Origin: a candidate division WOR-1 bacterium RIFOXYB2_FULL_42_35
Lineage (GTDB): Bacteria; Margulisbacteria; WOR-1; O2-12-FULL-45-9
Reading direction: 5' to 3'
Length of the DNA stretch: 39,432 bases
Assembly: GCA_001771545.1 (NCBI GenBank)
Contig: MEUC01000034.1
Coordinates: 1-39,432 of the forward strand
This document shows, in pieces, positions 8,358 through 14,987 of the stretch. Within the stretch, counting starts at the first letter, position 1. Every line of letters starts with the position of its first letter. A program made the translations under genes and the position numbers. The notes beneath the pieces were generated by a model that did not search any database, had not been told where the DNA came from, and was given only the letters and a program-made list of their open reading frames with translations.

Positions 8358-8385
8358 AACTCGAAACACGCAACCCGTAACCCGT
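8358..8385. repeat. Heptamer array, 4 units (inverted copy)
   Basis: AACTCGA, AACACGC, AACCCGT, AACCCGT in tandem, directly upstream of the ribosome site of the four-helix-bundle pseudogene. It is the reverse-complement form of the units at 7961-7988 and 3226-3253. Confidence 0.75.
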
Positions 8386-8543
8386 AACTATATTGGTAGC
8401 AAGGTTATTACCAGGTCAAAATTGAGAAATTACGAGGGAATTGGATGTTGGGGTGGCAAAATCCGGTCAGTTGGTGTCGAGTTTTGCTACAGTTGACATT
8501 TTAAGGTCCAAAGTGCCAAAATATTACTCGGAGGTAACAAAAA

Positions 8544-8723
8544 ATGAGTAAATGTGGATCTAATCAAACAAGTGGGGTTGTATATTGTCTTGGAGCCGTC
8601 GGCGCCCTGGTTTATTATATTTCTACAGCCGCAAGTTTCTGGCTGGGGGTTATCGGGGTCCTTAAGGCCATGGTCTGGCCAGCGTTTTTGGTTTATGGAT
8701 TATTGAAGATGTTGGGGATGTAG
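8544..8723 (+). CDS. Small membrane protein, unknown function
   Basis: A 59-codon frame begins at an ATG eight bases after CGGAGG. The product has a short polar start (MSKCGSNQTSG), one hydrophobic span around GAVGALVYYISTAASFWLG, and a second, VLKAMVWPAFLVYGLL. Two membrane helices with cysteines at 4 and 15 are likely. A TTGACA at 8493-8498 could be the -35 box, but no convincing -10 follows. The right half resembles short hypothetical proteins seen in candidate phyla; I do not recognise a named family. A stem of CTCCCC/GGGGAG directly follows the stop. Confidence 0.6.
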   Translation: MSKCGSNQTSGVVYCLGAVGALVYYISTAASFWLGVIGVLKAMVWPAFLVYGLLKMLGM

Positions 8724-8724
8724 C

Positions 8725-8747
8725 CTCCCCTACTTTGACAGGGGGAG
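8725..8747. repeat. Palindromic hairpin after the small membrane gene
   Basis: CTCCCC (8725-8730) pairs with GGGGAG (8742-8747) across an 11-base loop right after a stop codon. There is no T run, so this is a weak terminator or a REP-like palindrome; a related G/C palindrome lies at 35879-35901. Confidence 0.4.
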
Positions 8748-8815
8748 ATGGGAAGTGGGAGAATGTAACTCGAGCTGTCTTTCTGTGTTTTTAATGGGTG
8801 GATTTGGAGAAAACC

Positions 8816-9040
8816 ATGAGAAAAAGAAAAATTTTTTTCGCCATTCCCTTTGATACGCTAACAAAATCATTTTATAAGCAAATAATTAAGAATATAAACA
8901 AAGAAATAGAAAACCTAGAATGTGTTATTGGAAACGAATTGCTCCCCGAGACCAAAGATACGCCAAAATTAGATTTCTTCCAAATAAAATTAGTTAACAA
9001 CCCTACACAAATATCTGTTTATAAGCATCGCGCTTTTTAA
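8816..9040 (+). pseudogene. N-terminal fragment of an unrecognised protein
   Basis: An ATG at 8816 follows TTGGAG with good spacing. The product starts MRKRKIFFAIPF and reads on as a lysine-rich alpha/beta N-terminus to about LDFFQIKL. From roughly base 8995 the frame enters the 3' end of the converging LysA-like gene and reads its antisense strand. About 60 native residues therefore remain, too few for a complete domain. The style (KIFFAIPF at the start, VIGNELLPE later) suggests a nucleotide- or sugar-binding Rossmann-type domain, but this is a guess. The gene was probably truncated when the neighbouring segment arrived. Confidence 0.45.
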
Positions 9041-10484
9041 TCGCAGTAATTCGTCCCCGTTCATCCACCAAAACCCGAGCCGGCCTGGGAAAAGAATTAC
9101 TGTTGGCCGCAAACAAGCTGGAAGAATAAGCCCCGGTATCATGAATTAAGACCACCTCACCCCGCACAGGTTTTCTTTGCAAAAAGACCTTGTACTTGGA
9201 AATCATGTCACCGGAGAAGCAAAGATTGCCGCCAACAAAAGCCTCAAAAGCAGCCTTATCCTTCTTCTGATAATTATTTAAGATCTCCCACTTTTTAACC
9301 GGCCTTTCAATTAACGATTCGCCATGACAGGTAATCCCCATCTCCAAAGTGATTAAATTATGGTCGCGAGCAACTTTTCTAACGATACCCACTTTGGCCA
9401 GAGTAACACCGGCATCTTCCACCACACTTCTGCCCGGCTCAATGGTCAACAGCGGCTCACCTAAAGCCTTGAGCGCAGCCACAGCTTTAACTGTTTTTTT
9501 GTTGACTATTATATTCCCCCGCAAAAGAGCCGCCAGCATCTGCTCCTTGGGATATTTTGTGTAAAACCGCTCTCCAGTCCAACGATCCAAATGGATCAGC
9601 GCATCACTTTCGCCCACAAAACCAGCCAACCCATCGTGCCAAACAAAAACCCGGCTCATATCACCCTTTTGCGCCCTTAAATACCCTTGCTTAATTCTTT
9701 TGACAATATAGTCCCAGGTTTCTTTTTCCACGTAGCGGATCGGAAAACCACCCCCGATATTTATAACCTGACACTCTCTACCGGTCGCTTTCAAAAGATG
9801 CCCCATTTCGATCATTTTGCCTAGAACAGCCTGATACGGTTTAAGCTGAGCTACTTGCGAACCAATGTGAGTATGGAAGCCAAGAAAATTAATTTGTGGA
9901 TACCGATCAAGGGATTTAATAAGTTGCGGAACATCATCAAGATGCACCCCAAACTTAGTCCATAATCCGGCGGTAAAAACACTGTCAGCCGTAACATTTT
10001 CCAGCTGATAGCCGCTAATGCGCAGTAAAACATTAGTCTTTTTAGCCAGCTGGTCCGCCAGTCGGGCGATAAGTGCAAATTCCTCCAAACTGTCAGCAAT
10101 AATATTCATCCCTTTCTTTATTGCCTCTTCAATCAAAAAGTCTTCTTTGCAATTACCGTTTAGATCCAGCATTTTCGGAGAAAGGCCGGCCTCCAAGGCA
10201 CAGCGAGTTTCATTATACGAAGCCACATCAGAACCACAACCTTCAGCCTTAACAATCTTCAGGATTGACTGATGGGTACAGGCTTTGGCCGCAAAACAAA
10301 CCCGACCCTTGGGATAATATTGTTTAAAAACTTTTTTAAAAGCCCTTAAATTGCTGCGGATTGTAGGGGCATAATACAAATGGATTGGCAGCTGAAACTT
10401 TTTTTGCCAGAAAAACAACGGATGTTGAGCAATCAGAAGCTCTTTGGCGGAATAATCTATTATTTTGTCGGCCTGATGTTTCAC
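9003..10484 (-). CDS. LysA-like PLP decarboxylase (fold type III)
   Basis: 493 residues with the ordered motifs of the diaminopimelate/ornithine decarboxylase fold. These are VCFAAKAC (PLP lysine), GSDVASYNE, LGFHTHIGSQ, INIGGGFPI, TIEPGRSVV, NLCFSGDMISK (the C-x-S-x-D segment) and HDTGAYSSSLFAANSNSFPRP. Meso-diaminopimelate decarboxylase (last step of lysine synthesis) is the closest functional match. However, the protein is about 70 residues longer than usual and has an inserted stretch around WDYIVKRIKQGYLRAQKGDMSRVF. A polyamine-type substrate is possible. The GTG start has no ribosome site but lies 6 bases from a perfect-spaced promoter, implying a leaderless mRNA. Confidence 0.8.
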   Translation of the reverse strand: MKHQADKIIDYSAKELLIAQHPLFFWQKKFQLPIHLYYAPTIRSNLRAFKKVFKQYYPKGRVCFAAKACTHQSILKIVKAEGCGSDVASYNETRCALEAGLSPKMLDLNGNCKEDFLIEEAIKKGMNIIADSLEEFALIARLADQLAKKTNVLLRISGYQLENVTADSVFTAGLWTKFGVHLDDVPQLIKSLDRYPQINFLGFHTHIGSQVAQLKPYQAVLGKMIEMGHLLKATGRECQVINIGGGFPIRYVEKETWDYIVKRIKQGYLRAQKGDMSRVFVWHDGLAGFVGESDALIHLDRWTGERFYTKYPKEQMLAALLRGNIIVNKKTVKAVAALKALGEPLLTIEPGRSVVEDAGVTLAKVGIVRKVARDHNLITLEMGITCHGESLIERPVKKWEILNNYQKKDKAAFEAFVGGNLCFSGDMISKYKVFLQRKPVRGEVVLIHDTGAYSSSLFAANSNSFPRPARVLVDERGRITAIKKRDAYKQIFV

Positions 10485-10490
10485 GAGAAG

Positions 10491-10519
10491 ATAATAGCTG
10501 TTCTAGATTTTAATTTCAA
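10491..10519 (-). promoter_or_regulatory. Promoter of the LysA-like gene (leaderless)
   Basis: On the minus strand TTGAAA (10514-10519), exactly 17 bases, then TATTAT (10491-10496), then 6 bases to the GTG at 10484. Transcription should begin at or next to the start codon. Confidence 0.75.
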
Positions 10520-10545
10520 CAGCTTGTTATTCTCCAGTTCATCCT

Positions 10546-10962
10546 CTATCTTAAAAAATCAAAATAGATTGCCAAAACAAAAGCCAGCGCAGAAACAGCA
10601 AAGATGAAGAAATAGTTGATCCGCTCTTTTTCGGAGCGAGAATTACAAAGTATTGTGGAAATCAAACCATATTCCTCATCAGAAAGCGGCTGTTTGGTTT
10701 TTGCTTTATTAATTAGATCTTTTTGGTCGATAATCTTGGCCAAAGCACTGTTAACATTAAACTTATTAATAAAGAAGATTAAAAAACCAACCACCCCAAT
10801 ATACCAGGCAACCTTACCATAAAGTGGATTGATGTTTATTAAAACGGTGACTAGACGAATAGCTAGAGTGGCGACTAAACCGATAACAAAAAAGACCCAA
10901 GCCGTAAAAGAATCTTGGCAGTTCTTCTTTTGCCCACAATTAAGACATTTGTTCTCGCTCAT
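10546..10962 (-). CDS. Small membrane protein with N-terminal cysteine motif
   Basis: 138 residues. The N-terminus has CLNCGQKKNC, a three-cysteine cluster suited to metal binding. About three hydrophobic spans follow (WVFFVIGLVATLAIRLVTVL, VAWYIGVVGFLIFFI, and YFFIFAVSALAFVLAIYF), with a polar helix between the second and third. No family is recognised. A TAAAAT lies 6 bases before the ATG with no ribosome site, so the mRNA may be leaderless. It stands alone between the LysA-like gene and a bidirectional terminator. Confidence 0.65.
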   Translation of the reverse strand: MSENKCLNCGQKKNCQDSFTAWVFFVIGLVATLAIRLVTVLININPLYGKVAWYIGVVGFLIFFINKFNVNSALAKIIDQKDLINKAKTKQPLSDEEYGLISTILCNSRSEKERINYFFIFAVSALAFVLAIYFDFLR

Positions 10963-10978
10963 AACCCCATTTTACAAC

Positions 10979-11029
10979 AAAAAACCCCGCACCGCATCCT
11001 CAAGGGTATCGCAAGTACGGGGTCTTTTT
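10979..11029. terminator. Bidirectional terminator with long structured stem
   Basis: ACCCCG and CGGGGT arms (10984-11023) close a hairpin with further pairing inside (CCCCGTAC with GTGCGGGG on the minus strand, including one G-U). A runs and T runs lie on both outer sides, so it can act on both strands. On the minus strand it begins right at the stop of the first helical paralogue. Its loop (TTGCGATACC...ATGCGG) resembles that of the hairpin at 11614-11664. Confidence 0.75.
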
Positions 11030-11303
11030 AGCGGCAATACGATTTCTTACTCACAACCTGAAGCCAAGAGCCCAAATCTTTTTGTAAAACTCTTAACCTT
11101 AGATCAAGAACATTAATTGAAACATCGCAGCCAACTGCCTTTAAACAATATAAACCCTCTATACAGGCAGCTACAGCAACCTCTTTTTCAACCGTGCGCC
11201 TTGATAAGGCTAAATATAAATTTGCCAGCTTAGCGGCCAGATATTTATCCTTACGCTCACAGAAATCCCTCACCAACTGCTGAATTTTCTTCTCTATAGG
11301 CAT
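11028..11303 (-). CDS. Helical protein, paralogue 1 of 3, unknown function
   Basis: 91 residues from the ATG at 11301-11303, the best-spaced of three in-frame starts behind AAAGGAGG. Predicted all-helical, with core KYLAAKLANLYLALS, VAACIEGLYCLKAVG, and a final VLQKDLGSWLQVVSKK. It aligns end to end with the next gene at 11319-11594 (LAA-LA-LYL, ACIEG, LK-AG-DV, LQ-L-WL-V-SKK) and more weakly with 11749-12033. No known family is recognised and no catalytic motif is visible. The pair with the next gene is separated by about 15 bases, so the two are co-transcribed. Confidence 0.7.
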   Translation of the reverse strand: MPIEKKIQQLVRDFCERKDKYLAAKLANLYLALSRRTVEKEVAVAACIEGLYCLKAVGCDVSINVLDLRLRVLQKDLGSWLQVVSKKSYCR

Positions 11304-11318
11304 CATCAACCCTCCTTT

Positions 11319-11594
11319 CTAAATACAATCCGGTTTTTTACTTAAAACCTTGAGCCAACGAGTTAACTCATTTTGTAAAACCTTTAATTTTGGGTCGAGC
11401 AAATCCAGGGGAACATCATGACCGGCTACCTTCAACCAATGAAACCCTTCAATACAAGCGGAAATGGCCAGCTCTTCTTCAATCCCACTCTGGGAGAAAC
11501 ATAAATACAAATAGGCCAGTTCTGCTGCCAGGCGCTTGTCTTTACTCACATAAAAATCAATCATCCACTGTTTTATTCTTTTCTCAAGAGACAC
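11319..11594 (-). CDS. Helical protein, paralogue 2 of 3, unknown function
   Basis: 91 residues, predicted all-helical: KRLAAELAYLYLCFS, ELAISACIEGFHWLKVAGHDV, LKVLQNELTRWLKVLSKK. It is a clear tandem paralogue of the gene just downstream. The N-terminal 30 residues carry a charged helix and the centre a conserved ACIEG; both end in a short tail with a cysteine (KKPDCI here, KKSYCR there). The start is ATG with GGAGCGG ten bases upstream. Function unknown. A small helical adaptor, or a protein binding the adjacent structured RNAs, is speculation. Confidence 0.7.
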   Translation of the reverse strand: MSLEKRIKQWMIDFYVSKDKRLAAELAYLYLCFSQSGIEEELAISACIEGFHWLKVAGHDVPLDLLDPKLKVLQNELTRWLKVLSKKPDCI

Positions 11595-11613
11595 TTATCC
11601 GCTCCTTTCCCAA

Positions 11614-11664
11614 TAAAAAAGGCCAGTCCCGGTCTCCGCATACACACGGATACCGCAACTGGCC
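11614..11664 (-). terminator. Terminator with long structured stem, between paralogues
   Basis: GGCCAGT (11621-11627) pairs with ACTGGCC (11658-11664). Inside, CGGTATCCG pairs with CGGAGACCG around an eight-base loop, and six T follow on the minus strand. Its inner sequence TTGCGGTATCC...ATGCGG is about 17/23 identical to that of the hairpin at 10979-11029. Confidence 0.75.
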
Positions 11665-11680
11665 CTATCAATGCCTTAGT

Positions 11681-11740
11681 TCCTCCTACATCCGCCTACG
11701 GCGGGCTTCGGAGGACAAATCCCCTCAATTAATTGAGGGG
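11681..11740. repeat. Two adjacent palindromes
   Basis: First, TCCTCC (11681-11686) pairs with GGAGGA (11710-11715) around an inner CCGCC...GGCGGG element, a REP-like palindrome. Second, a perfect 20-bp palindrome at 11721-11740 (CCCCTCAATT mirrored). Both lie between paralogues 3 and 2. A similar inverted motif, CCTGTCTTCGGCAGG, forms the last codons of paralogue 3. Confidence 0.65.
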
Positions 11741-11748
11741 TGCGTGCA

Positions 11749-12033
11749 TCAACACTTACCTGCCGAAGACAGGCTAGCCTTATTATTAACTAATATTCTT
11801 TCTATCTCTTCCAGCTGACCAAACGGGCTCAGCAAATGTAAATGACGGGCAACTTCGATCCCGGCTTGTTTTAACCAATAAACCGATTTCTGACAAGCCT
11901 CCACAACTTGTTTGCGGGCTTCTTTTCTTTTTGCTAGTGTAAAATAAAGTAGGGCTAACTCAAAAGCGATTTCAGGTTTTTTCCTGAAGAGGTAAACTAT
12001 TTTTCGATCACGGATTTTATCGTTAAGTTTCAT
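11749..12033 (-). CDS. Helical protein, paralogue 3 of 3, unknown function
   Basis: 94 residues, all-helical. It shares the plan of the two downstream genes with lower identity: KPEIAFELALLYFTLAKR, VVEACQKSVYWLKQAGIEVARHLHLL, then LEEIERILVNN. The C-terminal ASLSSAGKC is encoded by a palindromic repeat-like sequence and so may be a later extension. The start is ATG behind a weak AGAAAG. About 155 bp of palindromes and one terminator separate it from paralogue 2. Function unknown. Confidence 0.65.
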   Translation of the reverse strand: MKLNDKIRDRKIVYLFRKKPEIAFELALLYFTLAKRKEARKQVVEACQKSVYWLKQAGIEVARHLHLLSPFGQLEEIERILVNNKASLSSAGKC

Positions 12034-12113
12034 TGTTTTGTTTCTTTCTTAGAAATCTTTGTCTCCATATATATATCGACACGTTTAGGAAAAAAATTCA
12101 CTCGATTTTTGGG

Positions 12114-12300
12114 ATAAGGGGGTTAGGGCTTTTAGAGCCTTTAAGGGAAGAAAGGCTGTTAAGACATTAAAGGCTGTTATGGAAGGATAGATAGCCTTGA
12201 ACCCCTTAGTTCATAAGACTTTGGTCATCCTTAAGGCCATTATTCCCTTAAAAATCTTCATTCCCCTAAAAGCCTTAAAGGCCTTAACTCCCTTGAAAAA
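12114..12300. repeat. Long imperfect inverted repeat downstream of greA
   Basis: The left arm (about 12117-12188, AAGGGGGTTAGGGCTTTTAG and on) and the right arm (about 12226-12296, whose complement starts AAGGGAGTTAAGGCCTTTAA) match at roughly two positions in three. They would fold into one ~180-base hairpin. Within each arm the motif TTAAGG/CCTTTAAGG recurs, as in a degenerate tandem repeat. No gene lies in 12034-12303. Confidence 0.55.
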
Positions 12301-12303
12301 GAT

Positions 12304-12771
12304 TTAGGAAATCTTCAGTATTTTATACTTCATGGTACCTAGCGGGGCTTCAAACTCAACCACCTCATTAAGCTTATGGCCCAATAAGGCATCGCCCAAA
12401 GGTGAAGTAGCAGAAATTTTATTCTCAAAAATATCAGCTTCCAGTTCGGAAACAACTTTATACTCAACCTCATCCCCTGACTTTAACTCCTTAAGCTTAA
12501 CCGTCAAACCAAGCCTAACCTGATCCTTATTAATATCCCCATCCTCAACAACTTGCATATTTTCCAAGCGCGCTTCCAAGTCTCTAATTTTAGCTTCGTT
12601 TAAGCCTTGGTCCTTTTTAGCTTCATGATATGCAGAGTTTTCTTTAAGATCCCCATGGTCTCTCGCTTCCCCAACAGCTTTAGACAACTCTTTACGTTTG
12701 ACCCCTTTAAGATGTTTTAACTTCTCTTTGAACTCTTCGTAAGCCTTGCGGCCCATTTGTTCACCACTCAT
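12304..12771 (-). CDS. greA: Transcription elongation factor GreA
   Basis: 155 residues, close to the usual 158. The N-terminal coiled-coil hairpin carries the conserved acidic tip as ARDHGDLKENSAYHEAKKDQ. The C-terminal FKBP-like domain has ISATSPLGDALLGHKLNEVV and the final TMKYKILKI. GreA enters the RNA polymerase secondary channel and helps cleave back-tracked RNA. The start is ATG behind AAGGAGGGG. It is followed by the long inverted repeat rather than another gene of the same unit. Confidence 0.95.
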   Translation of the reverse strand: MSGEQMGRKAYEEFKEKLKHLKGVKRKELSKAVGEARDHGDLKENSAYHEAKKDQGLNEAKIRDLEARLENMQVVEDGDINKDQVRLGLTVKLKELKSGDEVEYKVVSELEADIFENKISATSPLGDALLGHKLNEVVEFEAPLGTMKYKILKIS

Positions 12772-12852
12772 AACTTGCCCCTCCTTAGGTTAAAATAGCA
12801 CTATAAACCATTTTACAACATTTCAAATTCTTTGCCAATTTTAGTGGCTAGA

Positions 12853-13101
12853 TCAGCGGCGAAATGAATATTTCATAATCAGCAGCAGCACAACCGTAGC
12901 ACAAGTAAAGGTGTTGGCCATAACAACAATTAAGTCACCAATAAAGAAACCATAAAGCGTCCAGCAAGCTGTCCCAATAATGATAACCAAAAGCATCAGC
13001 GTGGAAACATCCTCAAGCTTTTTAGTCTTAAAACCCCTGATAATCTGGGGCAAAAACCCGGAAGAGGTCAGCGTTGCGGCAATCAAACCTACTATCTTCA
13101 T
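12853..13101 (-). CDS. SemiSWEET-type sugar transporter (PQ-loop)
   Basis: 82 residues with three membrane helices, the size of bacterial SemiSWEETs. Helix 1 has the PQ motif (SSGFLPQIIRGFKTKKLEDVS), helix 2 has TACWTLYGFFIGD and helix 3 ANTFTCATVVLLLIMKY. SemiSWEETs dimerise and let sugars cross the inner membrane down their gradient. The start is ATG after AGGTGG. It lies 40 bp downstream of the VIT-type gene on the same strand. Confidence 0.88.
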   Translation of the reverse strand: MKIVGLIAATLTSSGFLPQIIRGFKTKKLEDVSTLMLLVIIIGTACWTLYGFFIGDLIVVMANTFTCATVVLLLIMKYSFRR

Positions 13102-13141
13102 AAACCGACCACCTGTCCTTTTTTACTAAAAAATATTTGTC

Positions 13142-13618
13142 CTAACTACAAACCGAGACAATAACGCCCCCAACCATATGGGTTAAGGCAATTACCACTA
13201 CCGCAATAAATAAGTGTTCTAATACAACGCTCACCGGTTTTTCGCCCTGCTCTTTGGCAATTGTAAAACTAAGCAGACCCAACAATGACAATCCCCAGAC
13301 AATGCTCACCAGTACAGCCAGGTGAAGGTTAAGCAGGAGAACCGGCACAAGAAAAGTTAGCGCAATAATAAATTTAAACAAAAAAGTAGAGATTGTTGCC
13401 TCCCAAACCTCTCTGGGAGTATGTTCATTTGATGACTCTTCGGAAATATGGATACCCAAGGCATCAGAAAAAGCATCGGCAATGGCAATAGTTAAAATAC
13501 CGCCAATGACCACGAGCTGGGAATTAGTGCTGGAACTTAAACCAACCAATAAGCCTAGCGTAGTAATGATGCCTGAGGTTAAACCAAAACTGAAACCGAC
13601 CTTAATTGAATGTCTCAT
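13142..13618 (-). CDS. VIT1/CCC1-like iron/manganese transporter
   Basis: 158 residues. The N-terminus VGFSFGLTSGIITTLGLLVGL and the segment IADAFSDALGIHISEESSNEHTPREVWEA follow VIT1/CCC1 family features, including an acidic face on the second helix. About five membrane helices. Shorter than typical VIT proteins (about 220), because the metal-binding loop is reduced. The family moves Fe2+ or Mn2+ by proton exchange. It is encoded 37 bp behind the metal permease that overlaps iscU, so iron or metal homeostasis tied to Fe-S assembly is plausible. Confidence 0.75.
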   Translation of the reverse strand: MRHSIKVGFSFGLTSGIITTLGLLVGLSSSTNSQLVVIGGILTIAIADAFSDALGIHISEESSNEHTPREVWEATISTFLFKFIIALTFLVPVLLLNLHLAVLVSIVWGLSLLGLLSFTIAKEQGEKPVSVVLEHLFIAVVVIALTHMVGGVIVSVCS

Positions 13619-13655
13619 TGTAAAGCTATTTTACTATAAAAACAGGACCGTGTCT

Positions 13656-14579
13656 TTAAAGCAAAGAAAAAAGCAAAGAAAAGCTGTACCCAAGAACTAA
13701 AGCAATAACACAAATTACTGTTAGATAAATCAACAAGATCTTTGAACCAAACTCTTTTTTGACTACTAAAAGTGTACTAAAACTTGTGATCGGTCCGGCT
13801 AGCAAGAAAACCATGCCGGCCCCCATACTCATCCCAGAGATAGTTAGAGCGTGAACCAGAGGAACTGTGGCCGTGGAACAAATATACATAGCAACGCCAA
13901 AGACCAAAGCAAAGACATAACCAAACGAACCAGCTAAGTAAGTAGAGATTATTCCAGAAAGCGGAGCAAAAGAGACTACAAAAGCAGCTAAGGCTAAACC
14001 AATTAAGACCTCTACCCCAATTTCTTTAGGCATTTCGAAAAATGAATAGTGTAAAGCTGACTTTAGCTTACTAATAAAACTATATTTATGAACGTGATCT
14101 TCCTCATGCTGTTCAGACCCAGCTTCAACACAATGAGGACATTTTTTTTCTTCAACGACTTCTTTGACCGGGACTGTTAGCGTATTGCCGATCAATCCCA
14201 TCGTAATTCCCATCACCACAGCAGCCAAAAAAATAAAAATTGTAAAATTTAAACCCAATAATCTATATGTAACTAACAAAGCCGTGATTGAAGTGGCTGG
14301 AGTCGCAACCAAGAAAGCCAAGATCGGACCCAAGCGAGCCCCACGTTTATGGAAACTTAAAGCTACCGGCAGAGAACCGATACAGCAAATTGGCAACATA
14401 GCACCGATTAAGGTCGCCCAGAGGATCGAAAGAAAATTTTTGGTACCAAGATACTTATTGACAAAGTTGTCCGGCAAAAACTCGTGGATCAATCCGGAAA
14501 TAAGAAAACCCAACAGCAACGCCGGCGCGACCTCAATAATATAATGAATAAATGAGCTGATAAAAAGATTAATGTTCAT
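13656..14579 (-). CDS. SO_0444-type Cu/Zn efflux permease (PF03773/ArsP-like)
   Basis: 307 residues with about eight membrane helices. It has the permease core GAMLPICCIGSLPVALSFHKRGA and LVATPATSITALLVTY, repeated late as YICSTATVPLVHALTISGMSMGAG. A cytoplasmic loop at about 145-165 carries KKCPHC followed by a His/Glu-rich stretch (EQHEEDHVHK), a likely metal-binding site. Members of this group export copper/zinc or trivalent arsenicals. The gene overlaps the end of iscU by 11 bases, so it belongs to the iscRSU transcription unit, an unusual pairing. Confidence 0.82.
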   Translation of the reverse strand: MNINLFISSFIHYIIEVAPALLLGFLISGLIHEFLPDNFVNKYLGTKNFLSILWATLIGAMLPICCIGSLPVALSFHKRGARLGPILAFLVATPATSITALLVTYRLLGLNFTIFIFLAAVVMGITMGLIGNTLTVPVKEVVEEKKCPHCVEAGSEQHEEDHVHKYSFISKLKSALHYSFFEMPKEIGVEVLIGLALAAFVVSFAPLSGIISTYLAGSFGYVFALVFGVAMYICSTATVPLVHALTISGMSMGAGMVFLLAGPITSFSTLLVVKKEFGSKILLIYLTVICVIALVLGYSFSLLFSLL

Positions 14580-14985
14580 TGTGCGGCTGCCAGCCTTCTA
14601 GGCCTTTACCGGTTGTTTTCTTGAGATAATCATCAATTGCCGACTTTAGGGCATCCTCGGCAAGTACAGAACAATGCTGTTTCACAGGAGGTAAGCCATC
14701 CAAGGCAGCAATCACTGATTTATTGGAGACCTTAAGGGCCTCTTCAAGGGTTTTGCCGGTAATTAACTCTGTAATCATCGAGGAGGTCGCAATCGCTGCC
14801 CCACAACCAAAGGTTTTAAATTTAGCTTCAGTAATTACTTTATCTTTAACCCGCAAATACATTTCCATAATATCACCACAGGTTGGATTGCCAACATGTC
14901 CTATCCCATCGGGATTCTCCATCTCCCCCACATTTCTGGGATGACGAAAATGATCCATAACCTTTTCTGAATATCCAGCTGCCAT
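14569..14985 (-). CDS. iscU: Fe-S cluster scaffold IscU/NifU-like
   Basis: 138 residues. The three scaffold cysteines are all present: C36 (NPTCGD, with D38), C61 (TFGCGAA) and C105 (VKQHCSVLAEDAL, with H104). IscU receives sulfur from the desulfurase and iron to build [2Fe-2S] clusters. The start is ATG behind AAGGAGG. It lies two bases after iscS, so the pair is translated together. The HCSVLAEDAL form is the NifU-N/IscU type, not SufU. Confidence 0.95.
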   Translation of the reverse strand: MAAGYSEKVMDHFRHPRNVGEMENPDGIGHVGNPTCGDIMEMYLRVKDKVITEAKFKTFGCGAAIATSSMITELITGKTLEEALKVSNKSVIAALDGLPPVKQHCSVLAEDALKSAIDDYLKKTTGKGLEGWQPHNEH

Positions 14986-14987
14986 AA

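Noticed and set aside
7961-8385. Possible CRISPR array
   Set aside because: Units are 7 bases, directly tandem and degenerate, without spacers; no cas genes in the window.
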